Shown here piece by piece: positions 24,365 through 34,600 of a stretch of 64,000 nucleotides of DNA. Location of the stretch: the NCBI RefSeq assembly GCF_036324365.1, contig NZ_CP137080.1:806001-870000 (forward strand), given 5' to 3'. This DNA is from Microbacterium limosum (GTDB taxonomy: Bacteria; Actinomycetota; Actinomycetes; Actinomycetales; Microbacteriaceae). Position 1 is the first letter of the stretch, and every line of letters starts with the position of its first letter. Below the pieces are notes generated by a model. It was not told the origin of the DNA. It saw only the letters and a program-made list of their open reading frames with translations, and ran no database searches. The position numbers and the translations under genes were made by a program.

Positions 24365-24932
24365 GAGGGAGGCCGCGGCATCCGTCGCACGACGCCTCGA
24401 GGCGATCCTCATGATCGTCGAGGAGCCGCAGAGCCTCGTGAGCCTCGCGACCGCGGTGGGCGCGCCCGTCGCGGCCGTGCGTCAGGCGATCGAAGGCCTC
24501 GCCGCCGACTACGACGGCGAGGCAGGCGGGCCCGTCCGCGGCTTCGAGCTGCGCGAGGTGGGTGGCGGCTGGCGGCTCTACGTGCGCGCCGAGTTCGACG
24601 ACCTCGTCAGCGACTTCGTGACGACGCAGGCCCCCTCCCGCCTCTCGCAGGCGGCGCTCGAGACCCTCGCCGTGATCGCGTACAAGCAGCCCGTGACCCG
24701 CGGTCAGGTCGCCGCGATCCGCGCCGTGAACGTCGACTCGGTCGTGCGCACGCTGCTGGCGCGGGGTCTCATCACCGAGGTGTTCACCGACGGCGACACC
24801 GGCGCCATCCACTACGGCACGACCGACGCGCTGCTGGTGAACCTGGGCATCAACTCGCTCGACGAGCTGCCGCCCATCTCGCCGCTGCTCGACGACGGCG
24901 CCGACGGATTCGACGACACGGTCCCCCGATGA
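24354..24932 (+). CDS. scpB: Segregation and condensation protein B
   Basis: The 192-aa protein is a pair of winged-helix domains that binds ScpA. Family motifs are ARRLEAILMIVEEP near the start and LSQAALETLAVIAYKQPVTR in the middle, followed by VDSVVRTLLARGLI. The ATG overlaps scpA by 11 bp. The C-terminus is acidic. Confidence 0.94.
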   Translation: MTDEREAAASVARRLEAILMIVEEPQSLVSLATAVGAPVAAVRQAIEGLAADYDGEAGGPVRGFELREVGGGWRLYVRAEFDDLVSDFVTTQAPSRLSQAALETLAVIAYKQPVTRGQVAAIRAVNVDSVVRTLLARGLITEVFTDGDTGAIHYGTTDALLVNLGINSLDELPPISPLLDDGADGFDDTVPR

Positions 24933-24958
24933 GGGCGGACGATGCAGGAGGAGAGCCG

Positions 24959-25798
24959 ATGAGCGAGCGTGAGACGACGGGGCAGGATGCCGCGGCCGAC
25001 GGCGTGCGGCTGCAGAAGGTGCTCGCGCAGGCGGGCGTCGCCTCGCGGCGCGTGAGCGAGCAGCTGATCGTGGAGGGGCGGGTGCGCGTCAACGGCGAGG
25101 TGGTCACGGAACTGGGGTCGCGCATCCGCCCCGAGACCGATCTCGTCGACGTCGACGGCGTCGCGGTGCAGCTGGACGCGAGCAAGCGCTACGTCATGCT
25201 CAACAAGCCCACCGGCGTCGTCAGCTCGATGCGCGACGACCGCGGGCGCGACGACCTGCGCCGGTTCACGCAGGACTATCCCGAGCGGCTCTTCAACGTC
25301 GGCCGGCTCGACGCCGACACGAGCGGCCTGCTCATCCTCACCAACGACGGCGACCTCGCGCACGTGCTCGCGCACCCGAGCTTCGGGGTGACGAAGGTCT
25401 ACATCGCCAAGGTCGACGGCATCGTCACGGCGCAGACGATCGCGCGGCTCAAGCGCGGCGTCGAGCTCGAGGACGGCCCGATCGCCGCCGACAAGGCGCG
25501 TCTGCTGGATGCCTCGGGCCCCCGCACGGGAGGGACGAGCCTCGTCGAGCTGACCCTGCACTCGGGGCGCAACCGCATCGTCCGTCGGATGATGGCGGAG
25601 GTCGGCCACCCCGTGCTCGAGCTGGTGCGCCGCCAGTTCGGCCCCCTCCACCTGGGAACGCTTCCGGTCGGGCGCTCACGCGAGTTGACTAAGGTGGAAC
25701 GCGGCGCGCTGCTCACCCTCGCGCGCCGCGACGCCGCCGACGAGAGCGCAGCAGATGCGCCGCCGCCCGCGTCGCCCCAGTCAGGAGACCCGACGTGA
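24959..25798 (+). CDS. rluB: 23S rRNA pseudouridine synthase, RluB/RsuA type
   Basis: The 279-aa protein has an S4 domain (RLQKVLAQAGVASRRVSEQL, about 16-35), then the RsuA-type catalytic domain with GRLDADTSGLLILTNDGDLA near residue 115, where the first Asp of LDADTSGLL is catalytic. Closing motifs are LHSGRNRIVRRMMAEVGHPV and LVRRQFGPL. It modifies uridine in 23S rRNA, by analogy. I chose ATG 24959 because AGGAGGAG lies just upstream; an in-frame ATG at 24929 overlaps scpB and has no such site. Confidence 0.92.
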   Translation: MSERETTGQDAAADGVRLQKVLAQAGVASRRVSEQLIVEGRVRVNGEVVTELGSRIRPETDLVDVDGVAVQLDASKRYVMLNKPTGVVSSMRDDRGRDDLRRFTQDYPERLFNVGRLDADTSGLLILTNDGDLAHVLAHPSFGVTKVYIAKVDGIVTAQTIARLKRGVELEDGPIAADKARLLDASGPRTGGTSLVELTLHSGRNRIVRRMMAEVGHPVLELVRRQFGPLHLGTLPVGRSRELTKVERGALLTLARRDAADESAADAPPPASPQSGDPT

Positions 25799-26928
25799 CC
25801 GATTCCGCCTCGACCCGTGCGTCCGCGACCGCCGTCGCCGCGCGCACGACGGGCACCGTCCGCGTCGTCGGGGCGGGGCTGCTGGGCGCGAGCGTGGGGC
25901 ACGCGCTGCGGGCCGCCGGCGTCGACGTCGTGCTCGATGACACCTCGCCGGCGCAGCTGCGCCTCGCGATCGACTACGGGGCGGGGCGCGCCGCGCGGGA
26001 CGACGACCGTCCGACGCTCGTCGTCGTCGCCGTGCCGCCGGATGTCACCGCCGACGTCGTCGCGCGGGAGCTCGCCGCACACCCCGGCGCCGTCGTCACC
26101 GACGTCGCGAGCGTCAAGCTCGAGCCCTACCTGGCCCTGCGCGGTCGCGGAGTGGACCTCACGCGGTACATCGGGTCCCACCCGCTCGCCGGGCGCGAGC
26201 GGGGCGGCGCGATAGCGGCCCGGTCCGACCTCTTCGTCGGCCGGCCGTGGGTCGTCTGCCGCGACGAGGAGACCTCCCGCGAAGACCTCGCGCTCGTCGA
26301 GGGCCTCGCGCTGGATCTCGGCGCGACCCCCGTGGAGATGACTCCCGAGGAGCACGACCGCTCCGTCGCGGTGGTCTCGCACGTTCCCCAGATCGTCGCG
26401 AGCGTCCTGGCCGCCCGCCTGCGGGAGGCGCCCGACGCCGCGCTCGGGCTCGCGGGGCAGGGCGTGCGCGACACGACCCGCATCGCGGCATCCGCCCCCG
26501 AGCTGTGGGTGCAGATCCTCGGCGCCAACGCGGGCCCCGTCGTCGACGTGCTCGACGCGCTCGCCGACGACCTGCGCGACGTGACCGAGGCGCTGCGCGC
26601 ACCGGATGCCGCGGGCTCGCGCCGCGCCGTGGCCGACACGATCCGCCGCGGCAACGAGGGCGTCGAAAGACTCCCCGGCAAGCACGGCCAGAACCGCCGC
26701 TTCGAGCAGGTGGTCGTCATGGTCGACGACCGGCCCGGTCAGCTCGGCCGCCTCTTCGGCGAGCTCGGCGAGCTCGAGGTCAACGTCGAGGACCTGCGCC
26801 TCGAGCACTCTCCCGGGGCCCAGTTCGGCCTCGCCGAGATCAGCGTCGTACCGTCGGCCGTCGGCCGCGCGGTAGAAGGACTCACGGAGCGGGGATGGCG
26901 GATTGCGAGCACCAGCAATGACGGGTGA
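25795..26928 (+). CDS. tyrA: Prephenate dehydrogenase with ACT domain
   Basis: The 377-aa enzyme makes 4-hydroxyphenylpyruvate for tyrosine. The NAD-binding motif is [12 protein letters not shown] near residue 22-33. The prephenate part has [13 protein letters not shown] with the conserved His and the SHVPQIVAS segment. A C-terminal ACT domain (about 305-375, [19 protein letters not shown]) probably binds tyrosine for feedback control. The GTG start overlaps rluB by 4 bp (GTGA). Confidence 0.92.
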   Translation: MTDSASTRASATAVAARTTGTVRVVGAGLLGASVGHALRAAGVDVVLDDTSPAQLRLAIDYGAGRAARDDDRPTLVVVAVPPDVTADVVARELAAHPGAVVTDVASVKLEPYLALRGRGVDLTRYIGSHPLAGRERGGAIAARSDLFVGRPWVVCRDEETSREDLALVEGLALDLGATPVEMTPEEHDRSVAVVSHVPQIVASVLAARLREAPDAALGLAGQGVRDTTRIAASAPELWVQILGANAGPVVDVLDALADDLRDVTEALRAPDAAGSRRAVADTIRRGNEGVERLPGKHGQNRRFEQVVVMVDDRPGQLGRLFGELGELEVNVEDLRLEHSPGAQFGLAEISVVPSAVGRAVEGLTERGWRIASTSNDG

Positions 26929-27628
26929 CCAGGTGAACGCCGGCGCCGGCGCGGCCCCGGTCGTCGTCGCGATCGACGGCCCCGCCGGCAGCGGCAAGTC
27001 GAGCGTGTCGAAGGCCGCGGCATCCCGCCTCGGCTACGACTATCTCGACACGGGCGCGGCCTACCGGGCGCTCGCGTGGCACGTGCTGGCCCGCGGCGCC
27101 GACACGGGCGACGCCGCCGACGTGCTCGACGCCACCGGCGACTTCGACTTCTGGATCTCGACCGACCCGGCCGCCTACGCCGTGCGGGTAGGGCAGGCCG
27201 ACGTGACCGAGGCGATCCGCGAGCCGCGGGTCTCGGACGTCGTCAGCGGCGTCGCCCGCGTGCCCGCCGTGCGCGAGGCGGTCACGGCGATGTTCCGGCG
27301 CATCATGGCCGGCGCCTCGCGCGGGATCGTCGTCGAGGGACGCGACATCACCACGGTGGTCGCGCCCGACGCGCCCGTGCGGATCCTGCTCACGGCGGCC
27401 CCCGAGGTGCGCGCCGAGCGGCGCAGCGCCGAGCTGAGCGGCGAGGATGCCGCGGCCGTCGCGGCCGCGCTCACGCGCCGCGACGCGTCGGACTCCGCCG
27501 TCGTGGACTTCCTCAGCGCCGCGCCGGGCGTCGAGGTCGTCGATTCCACCGAGCTCGATTTCGAACAGACCGTCGACGCGGTGCTCGCCGTCGTCGCGGA
27601 GAAGGCAGGGGTGCACCATGGCCGGTGA
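26918..27628 (+). CDS. cmk: Cytidylate kinase
   Basis: The 236-aa kinase phosphorylates CMP and dCMP. Walker A is GPAGSGKSS, followed by [13 protein letters not shown], which binds CMP, and [18 protein letters not shown] 26918 was preferred over an in-frame TTG at 26903; the ATG overlaps the tyrA stop by 11 bp. The end overlaps der by 11 bp. The cmk-der pairing is conserved widely. Confidence 0.95.
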   Translation: MTGDQVNAGAGAAPVVVAIDGPAGSGKSSVSKAAASRLGYDYLDTGAAYRALAWHVLARGADTGDAADVLDATGDFDFWISTDPAAYAVRVGQADVTEAIREPRVSDVVSGVARVPAVREAVTAMFRRIMAGASRGIVVEGRDITTVVAPDAPVRILLTAAPEVRAERRSAELSGEDAAAVAAALTRRDASDSAVVDFLSAAPGVEVVDSTELDFEQTVDAVLAVVAEKAGVHHGR

Positions 27629-29141
27629 CGAGGAGTACGAGGGCGGTCCCGACCGCCTCGCCGAGCGGCTCGCGGAACTGGACGAGACGCTCGTCGAGCA
27701 GCGCGCCGAGACGCTGCGTGCGTCGCTGACCGATTACGACCTCGACGACGAGGACGCCGCGCTCCTCGAGGGGCTCGGGATCGGCGAGGACGGGATCCAG
27801 TACTCGCCCGCCCTGCCGGTCGTGGCGATCGTGGGTCGACCCAACGTCGGCAAGTCGGCGCTCGTGAACCGCATCCTCGGCCGCCGCGAGGCCGTCGTCG
27901 AGGACACCCCCGGTGTGACACGCGACCGCGTGACGTACAAGGCCGAGTGGCTCGACCGACGGTTCTCGCTCGTGGACACCGGAGGGTGGGAGCCCGACGC
28001 GAAGGGCATCGACGCGTCGGTCGCCGCGCAGGCCGAGGTCGCGATCGACCTGTCGGATGTCGTGCTGTTCGTCGTCGACGCCATGGTGGGGGCCACCTCC
28101 ACCGACGAGAGCGTCGTGAGGCTGCTGCGCAAGAGCGGCAAGCCCGTCTTCCTCGTGGCGAACAAGATCGACGACGCCCGGCAGGAGCCCGAGGCCGCCG
28201 CGCTGTGGAACCTGGGGCTCGGCGAGCCGCACCCCGTCTCGGCGATCCACGGACGCGGCGTCGCCGACCTGCTCGATGAGGTCGTGAAGGTCTTGCCCGA
28301 CGTCTCGGCGGTGGCCAAGGCCGAGATCGGCGGCCCGCGCCGCGTCGCGATCCTCGGCCGGCCGAATGTCGGGAAGTCCTCGCTGCTGAACAAGGCCGCG
28401 GGGGAGGAGCGGGTCGTGGTCAACGAGCTCGCCGGCACGACCCGCGACCCGGTCGACGAGATCGTCGAGCTCGGCGGCAAGCTGTGGCGCCTGGTCGACA
28501 CCGCCGGCATCCGGCGCCGCGTGCACCTGCAGCAGGGCGCCGACTTCTACGCGTCGCTGCGCACCTCTGCCGCGCTGGAGAAGGCCGAGGTCGCCGTCGT
28601 CGTGCTGGATGTGTCGGAGACGCTCAGTGAGCAGGACGTGCGCATCATCGACATGGTGCTGGAGTCGGGCCGCGCGCTCGTGCTCGCCTTCAACAAGTGG
28701 GACCGCCTGAACGACGACGACATGGAGAACCAGGATCGTCGCCGCTACCTCGAGCGGGAGATCGAGCAGGATCTCGCCCACGTGGCGTGGGCCCCGCGCG
28801 TGAACATCTCGGCACGCACCGGTCGGCACCTCGACAAGCTCGTCCCGGCGCTGGAGACCGCGCTGGAGTCGTGGGATCAGCGCATCCCGACGGGCAAGTT
28901 CAACGCCTTCCTGTCCGAGCTCGTGGCCGAGCACCCGCACCCCGTGCGGGGCGGCAAGCAGCCGCGCATCCTCTTCGGCACGCAGGCGTCGACGCGTCCG
29001 CCGACCTTCGTGCTGTTCACCACCGGATTCCTCGACCCGGGCTACCGCCGGTTCATCCAGCGGCGCCTGCGCGAGCTGTTCGGGTTCGAGGGCACGCCGA
29101 TCGTCGTCAACATGCGCGTGCGGGAGCGTCGCCAACGCTGA
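27618..29141 (+). CDS. der: Ribosome biogenesis GTPase Der (EngA)
   Basis: The 507-aa protein has two GTPase domains in tandem. G1 motifs (GRPNVGKS) start near residues 73 and 248. The matching G3 motifs are VDTGGWEPD and VDTAGIRRR, and G4 motifs are NKIDD and NKWDR. A KH-like domain follows (about 420-500). An acidic N-terminal extension of about 70 residues is usual in Actinobacteria. Der assembles the 50S subunit. Confidence 0.96.
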   Translation: MAGDEEYEGGPDRLAERLAELDETLVEQRAETLRASLTDYDLDDEDAALLEGLGIGEDGIQYSPALPVVAIVGRPNVGKSALVNRILGRREAVVEDTPGVTRDRVTYKAEWLDRRFSLVDTGGWEPDAKGIDASVAAQAEVAIDLSDVVLFVVDAMVGATSTDESVVRLLRKSGKPVFLVANKIDDARQEPEAAALWNLGLGEPHPVSAIHGRGVADLLDEVVKVLPDVSAVAKAEIGGPRRVAILGRPNVGKSSLLNKAAGEERVVVNELAGTTRDPVDEIVELGGKLWRLVDTAGIRRRVHLQQGADFYASLRTSAALEKAEVAVVVLDVSETLSEQDVRIIDMVLESGRALVLAFNKWDRLNDDDMENQDRRRYLEREIEQDLAHVAWAPRVNISARTGRHLDKLVPALETALESWDQRIPTGKFNAFLSELVAEHPHPVRGGKQPRILFGTQASTRPPTFVLFTTGFLDPGYRRFIQRRLRELFGFEGTPIVVNMRVRERRQR

Positions 29142-29213
29142 CCGCTGCGCGAGGGGCCGAGGTGGGGCGAGCGTCCGCACGCCGGGCCCCGCGGGGTGTG
29201 CGAGGCTGTGGTG

Positions 29214-30125
29214 ATGACGATCCAGCCGCCCCTCCCGGGTGAGCCGCGCCGTCCGCACGGGCCCCGAGACCCCGGCGATGCGTGGGTGATCGCCGAGACC
29301 GGCGAACGGTATTGGGGACGCTTCGGCGCGGCGGGGCTGCTGGCCGTGGACGCCGGCCGCGGGATCCTGTTGCAGCACCGCGTGGCGTGGAGCCACTTCG
29401 GCGGCACGTGGGGTCTGCCGGGCGGCGCCCGGCACGAGGGCGAGTCGGCGATCGACGGCGCGCTGCGCGAGTCGGGGGAGGAGGCCGGTGTGCCGGAGGG
29501 CGCGGTGGCGCCCCGGTTCACGCACCTGCTCGACCTCGGCATCTGGACATACACGACGCTCATCGCCGATGCGGTGACGCCCTTCGAGCCCGTCATCAGC
29601 GACCCCGAGAGCGTCGCGCTGGAGTGGGTCGCCCTCGACGAGGTGGACGACCGCCCGCTCCACCCCGGCTTCGCGGCGGCGTGGCCGTCGCTGAAGGCGG
29701 GCCTCTCGCACCGCCCGGCGATCGTCGTCGACGGCGCCAACGTGGTGGGCTCGGTGCCCGACGGCTGGTGGCGCGACCGCGCCGGGGCGGCCGGCAGGCT
29801 GCGCGACCGGCTGGATGCCCTGGCATCGGCGGGCGTGCGTGGGGCCGACCTGGGGCTGCCGCACGAGAGATGGTTCCCGGAGACGACGCTCGTGGTGGAG
29901 GGGAAGGCCCGGGGGTTGGATGACGCGGCCGGCGCGCTCGTCCGCACCGTGCGCGCGCCCGGCGAGGGCGACGACACGATCGCCGCCGAGGCCCTGCGCC
30001 TGGCGGGCGGGGGTTACGACGTGACGGTCGTGACGAGCGACCGCGCTCTCGCGGCCCGCGCGCAGGATGCCGGGGCGCACGTGCGCGGGGCCGGCTGGCT
30101 GCTCGGCATCCTCGACCGCGCCTGA
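29214..30125 (+). CDS. Nudix hydrolase fused to NYN/PIN-like nuclease domain
   Basis: The 303-aa protein has two parts. Residues about 20-160 form a Nudix domain with the box GGARHEGESAIDGALRESGE and its EEAG end. Residues about 165-300 begin with IVVDGANVVGS and end with VTVVTSDRALAARAQDAGA, the pattern of NYN/PIN-fold RNases in which conserved aspartates hold metal. The two would act on nucleotides and on RNA respectively. The ATG at 29214 follows GTG 29211; both are possible, and no ribosome site is strong. It ends convergent with the next gene across a twin hairpin. Confidence 0.8.
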   Translation: MTIQPPLPGEPRRPHGPRDPGDAWVIAETGERYWGRFGAAGLLAVDAGRGILLQHRVAWSHFGGTWGLPGGARHEGESAIDGALRESGEEAGVPEGAVAPRFTHLLDLGIWTYTTLIADAVTPFEPVISDPESVALEWVALDEVDDRPLHPGFAAAWPSLKAGLSHRPAIVVDGANVVGSVPDGWWRDRAGAAGRLRDRLDALASAGVRGADLGLPHERWFPETTLVVEGKARGLDDAAGALVRTVRAPGEGDDTIAAEALRLAGGGYDVTVVTSDRALAARAQDAGAHVRGAGWLLGILDRA

Positions 30126-30171
30126 GTTCTGCGCGGGGCGCGCTCTCGGGGCGGGGCCCCCGCCCCCGAGT

Positions 30172-30233
30172 GGGGCAGCTTCTGTGCAACGGGGCAGGCT
30201 ACAACCTGCCCCGTCGCACGCAACCTGCCCCGT
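30172..30233. terminator. Nested hairpins between convergent genes
   Basis: ACGGGGCAGG (30189-30198) pairs perfectly with CCTGCCCCGT (30205-30214). A second CCTGCCCCGT copy (30224-30233) can pair instead, and an earlier GGGGCAG (30172-30178) duplicates the left arm. This gives alternative or nested hairpins that read the same on both strands, a likely bidirectional terminator. Confidence 0.65.
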
Positions 30234-30326
30234 AGCTATCGGGCGTCGATCAGGGAATCGTCATCGATCGCCCGGACGGGTTCTCGCACCGCGACTTCCT
30301 TCACCTGTGCGCCGACGGCGCGCCGC

Positions 30327-30725
30327 TCACTCGCCACGTGCTCCGCGCAGCTTGTCGATCTCGCGGCGCTCGCGCTTGGTGGGTCGACCGGCGCCCCGGT
30401 CGCGCACGGGCACGCTCGCGACCGTCTCGCGCGGGGGCGGGGGAGGGGTGCGGTCTTCGAAGGCCGCGGCCGCGACGGCCGCTCCCACGCGCTTGGCGAT
30501 CGGCTGACGCACCACGAGGATGCGGTCGAAGCCCTGGATCCGCACTCGGAGCTCGTCGCCGGGGCGCACCGGCTGCGCGGCCTTCGCGCGCTCGCCGCCG
30601 ACCCTGACGTGTCCGGCGCGGCAGGCCGTCGTCGCCGCCGAGCGGGTCTTGTAGACGCGGATGGCCCACAGCCACGAGTCCACACGGACGGATGCCGCAG
30701 GGGTGCTCTCGCTCGACGTCGGCAT
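30327..30725 (-). CDS. S4-domain RNA-binding protein, Hsp15-like
   Basis: The 132-aa protein starts with an S4 domain (VRVDSWLWAIRVYKTRSAAT, then GHVRVGGERAKAAQPVRPGD), followed by a basic tail ending in TKRERREIDKLRG. This is the arrangement of Hsp15-like/RqcP-like proteins, which act on stalled 50S-peptidyl-tRNA complexes. The start ATG at 30725 is the first one that gives a normal N-terminus; the frame is open further upstream without a good start. The basic C-terminal tail is longer than in minimal RqcP. Confidence 0.88.
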   Translation of the reverse strand: MPTSSESTPAASVRVDSWLWAIRVYKTRSAATTACRAGHVRVGGERAKAAQPVRPGDELRVRIQGFDRILVVRQPIAKRVGAAVAAAAFEDRTPPPPPRETVASVPVRDRGAGRPTKRERREIDKLRGARGE

Positions 30726-30844
30726 GCTCTCGAGGGTAGCCCGAGGTGCACGCGCGCCGCCCCCGCCCGCCGACGCGAAACGGTTCGCAGGCGCACGCGC
30801 GAGCAGGTAGGATGGTGGAGTTGTCCGCGCGCGAGCGGGGACTT

Positions 30845-30918
<74 letters not shown>

Positions 30919-30972
30919 CCGGTAGGGCTGTTGGCAGAACTGATTGCAAAACAGCTCGGCAAGGTTGGAGAA

Positions 30973-31009
30973 CACGAAGGGCCTCTGCGAATCGCAGGGG
31001 CCCTTCGTG
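30973..31009 (+). terminator. Terminator after tRNA-Pro
   Basis: CACGAAGGGCC (from 30973) pairs with the complementary end at 30999-31009, with an inner CTGCG/CGCAG stem. It is a long, nearly perfect hairpin 55 nt after the tRNA. Confidence 0.75.
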
Positions 31010-31267
31010 TGTCTGGTTCTCGCGCGGCCTCGGTGGCTGCTCTGGATGGCTGCGGACCTGCGCTCTGCGGCGGCTTCAGCGCGCGCGGTCGGTTTTCGGG
31101 CGCGCAGAATCGTTCTGTGAGCGGGGTGTCGCCGGTCTCCGGCTGGTGGCGGGGGTGACTTGCGCGTCAGGTTCTCATCGGGCGGATGGTTGCCCCCGGA
31201 GACGCGTCGGGGGGTGAGGCTGGCTTGCTGCTCTTGCGTCCGGTCCGGGCTACGGTGAGGTCGCCGT
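31010..31267. other. No gene seen between the tRNA terminator and a decayed ORF
   Basis: The stretch has no convincing gene, repeat or hairpin in either strand. I also looked for a copy of the tRNA 3' end further into the region and saw none, so an attachment-site duplicate is not supported. Confidence 0.5.
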
Positions 31268-31450
31268 GTCAATCAGGTCACCTCGCTCCCGCACAGTGCA
31301 CACGACTTCAACGCCTACTACGAAGCACGGCGCACAGCGCTCGCCAACAGAATCCGGCGCAAGCTCCACGCTGACGTTCTCGTCCAGGTGTCGGCGGTGT
31401 CAAACGACGAGTACAACGGTACGGAACTGGACTCCGCACTCGAGGACTGA
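31268..31450 (+). pseudogene. C-terminal remnant of an unidentified protein
   Basis: An open frame after a TGA near 31255 has no start codon in a sensible place. It reads VNQVTSLPHSAHDFNAYYEA, then an Arg-rich helix (ARRTALANRIRRKL), and ends in an acidic tail (TELDSALED). It looks like the last 60 residues of a larger protein whose rest has been lost. I cannot name the family; helical tails of this sort occur in restriction-related proteins (weak inference). Confidence 0.35.
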
Positions 31451-31605
31451 GACAGCAGCCTGAATCGTGCAGACTACCGATTCCGACGAGCCGCCCGGAA
31501 GCGCGGGATGTGCGTGCGGCGCCGTGGATACGATGTGGAGACAGATCGCGTCACTTCGGCCCAGCGAGCGCCTGCATATGCTGACGCACGGACACGGAGG
31601 TTCGC

Positions 31606-34600
31606 GTGGGCACCATCAACGAAACACGCGCTGCGCTGAAGACATGGCGTGAGGGGCTCGTCGGACTTGACCGCCGAAGCCGTCTCCTACGATTCCGTGC
31701 CCCCAAGACATCATCACTACGTCTGGATGGGCCTTCCCCTGACGCGATCCTGGAACTGCTTCGATCCGGCAAGCTTCAATCGTTCGTGGGCGATGTTGTC
31801 GACCCCGAAACGGGAGTTGCCCGTCCGGCGCGCGCTGGCACGTTCCTCCACGTCCCTCGCGTGGATACGGAGATTGGGCCAGTCGTCCGCACCCTCATGC
31901 GTCGCGCGAACGAGGAATTCCTCGACCGGGGACTGTCCGTCCTCTACGTCGCGTTCGGCATGCTGAAGTGGAAGGACGTAGACGGCTCCGAGATGGCCAG
32001 CCCGATCTACCTCCTCCCGGTGGAGCTTCTCCCGGAGGGGCCGCGAGCCACCCCGAGAATCAAGGGAGGAGAGGATGACGCGGTCCTCAACCCCGCGCTT
32101 CCGCTCCGGCTCAATGAGTTCGGCGTCACCCTGCCCACCTACGAAGACGTCGACGGCCTGAGCTTGTCGGAAATCCTCGACCGGTACACGAGCGCTCTCA
32201 GTACAGCGAAAGACTTCAAGGATTGGAGCCTGGATCCCGAAGTTCACTTGTCGACGTTCTCCTTCGCGAAAGAAGCGATGTACAAGGACCTCTTGGACAA
32301 TGAAGCAGCAATCGCAGAACACCCCGTCATCCGCGCTCTCGCCAATGGTGATCCCACCAGCCAGAGTGATGAGTTCCAGTTCGACCCGGTCGATCCGGTT
32401 GACATCGACGAGATCGCACCGCCGGAGCGAACGCCTCTCGTGCTCGACGCAGACTCTTCGCAGCGCGCCGCGGTAGCGGCAGCCCTCGCCGGGCGCAGCT
32501 TCGTTATGGACGGCCCGCCGGGCACCGGCAAGTCGCAGACCATCGCGAACATGATCGGAGCGCTCCTACATGCCGGCAAGTCGGTGCTGTTCGTATCTGA
32601 GAAGATCGCCGCGCTCGATGTGGTGAAGAACCGTCTGAAGGACAGTGGACTCGAGAGCTACCTGCTGGAACTTCACTCCCACAAGACGAACCGTAAAGAC
32701 GTCGCGAACGAGCTCCTCCGCACGCTCGACAACGTTGCCCAGCCACCGCGCGCGATGTCAGCGTCGACAAGGACTGCGCTTGAAGACCGTCGCCGCCGTC
32801 TCAACTCCTACGCGCTCGCGATGAACGAGGCTCGCTCACCGCTGCAAGCTTCACTTCACGACATTCTGGGAGAGCTCGCCGGGATGGTGCACGTGCCAGT
32901 CGCGCCCACGCCCAACCGGCCACCGCTCCAGCTCTCCGACGATGGCCGTGCTGCGCTGTCCGACACGCTGAAGCGTCTGGAGCGGACGTGGCGTCCAGCG
33001 GCACAAGGTTCCACCTTCCTCTGGAGGGACGTCACGGACGAGACCTCGTTGGAGTCGCGGCTGTACTCGGCACGTACCGCACTTGAGGAACTCGAGGGCA
33101 CAGTCCAGCTCAATCGAGGCTTGGCCGAAGCGTTCGAGCTGACTGCGCCGCGACAGACGCAAACGTTGATCGACTTGCTCGCCCTCCAGCACACGAACCG
33201 ACCCCCGTACGTGAACGACGGGTGGCTCACCACATCGGACTGGAGTTCGATTCAGACCGACCGAGCCGACCTCGGCTCGTTGGTTGCCGCCTTCCATGAG
33301 GCAGCCGACAAAGTGATGACGCTGGCCGGTGTCGACTACGAAAGTTTCCCGCCAGAACTCCCGCCCGCGCCCGAGCCGATCCCCGTACGTGGCGCCGTGG
33401 ACATCGCCGCCCTCACCACCTCCGAGTTGCGGACGACAGCGGACGCGTTCGAGGCGCGCGAGTCGTCGCTCACGTCGACGGTCGAGTCGGTCAGCAATCT
33501 CGCGCGCCTCATAGGCATGCCAGAGATCGTCTCCTTTGCCGACACTGACCGTGCCGTCCGTATCGTGCAGATCCACCGTGACTACCCCGGGATCGATGCC
33601 TCATGGTTCACAGCTTCCGACCTCCGAGCAGCACGCGATGCCGCAAGCACGTTGCACCACAAGTCCCTTGCACTCGACCATGCGGAGAACCAGGCGAGCA
33701 AGCTGTTCTCCCCGACAGCTCTCGCAGCGCCGCTGCGAGAGCTCGAGGACCGATTCACCAACCTCCACACTGGAATCCGCAAACTGAGCGCCGCGTACCG
33801 GACCGACAAGAAGGCCCTCGGTGCGCTTCTCGCCGATGCGAAGCAGGTGAAATCGGGCATCGCTCGCCTGTCGGATGCCATCGCCTGGTCCGACGCAGCC
33901 AGCGAGTTCGATGCGGCGGGGGCCGCCTACGGGGCAGCATTGGGGCGATGGTGGCAGGGGAGAGCGACCAACTGGGACGAGCTCACTCGCTTCATGGCCG
34001 CAGCCGAAGAAGTCGTCGCGCTCACGGGAGACACGGTCTCACCTGCGTTGAAGGCGTACATGGCTCACACCTCGGCTGACGCCGCCCACGTTCATGTTGC
34101 GGACACCGCGCGTGAGGTGATCGCTGCATGGCGGAACGATGTGGCTCCGCAGCCAGCGCTCACTGGTCGCCCAGAATTGCTCGTCGAACCCGTCGCAGCG
34201 TCGGTCTCGTGGCTGTCCGCACACGTCGCACCGATGCGGTCGGCTGCAACCCGAGTCGAGTCGATCTCCCGCCATTCCGCGCGGGATCACACCTTGGCGG
34301 AAGCCGAATCGATCATCGCCGCCGTTGACGTCGCTCGAGAAGCCGTGCGCGCCCTCGACGCATCGGCGGAGAAGATGACGCGCCAGTTCGGCGGCCTCTT
34401 CGTGAGCCATCGGACCGATCTCGCTGCCGTGGATTCCGCGTTGGAGTGGGCGTCGCGCGTACGCGACACGGTGGACGGGGCACTCACAGTGGCCCAAGTC
34501 CACGCACTCAACGCTTCAGCCGATACCGAAAACCTCGCGAACATCCTTCATAAATGGGAGAGCGCCCGCGACGAGATCGTCCGTGCCTTTCATGCAGACA

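Noticed and set aside
31467-31652. 61-aa open frame before the helicase gene
   Set aside because: It overlaps the helicase start in another frame and has a low-complexity His/Gly tail; probably chance.
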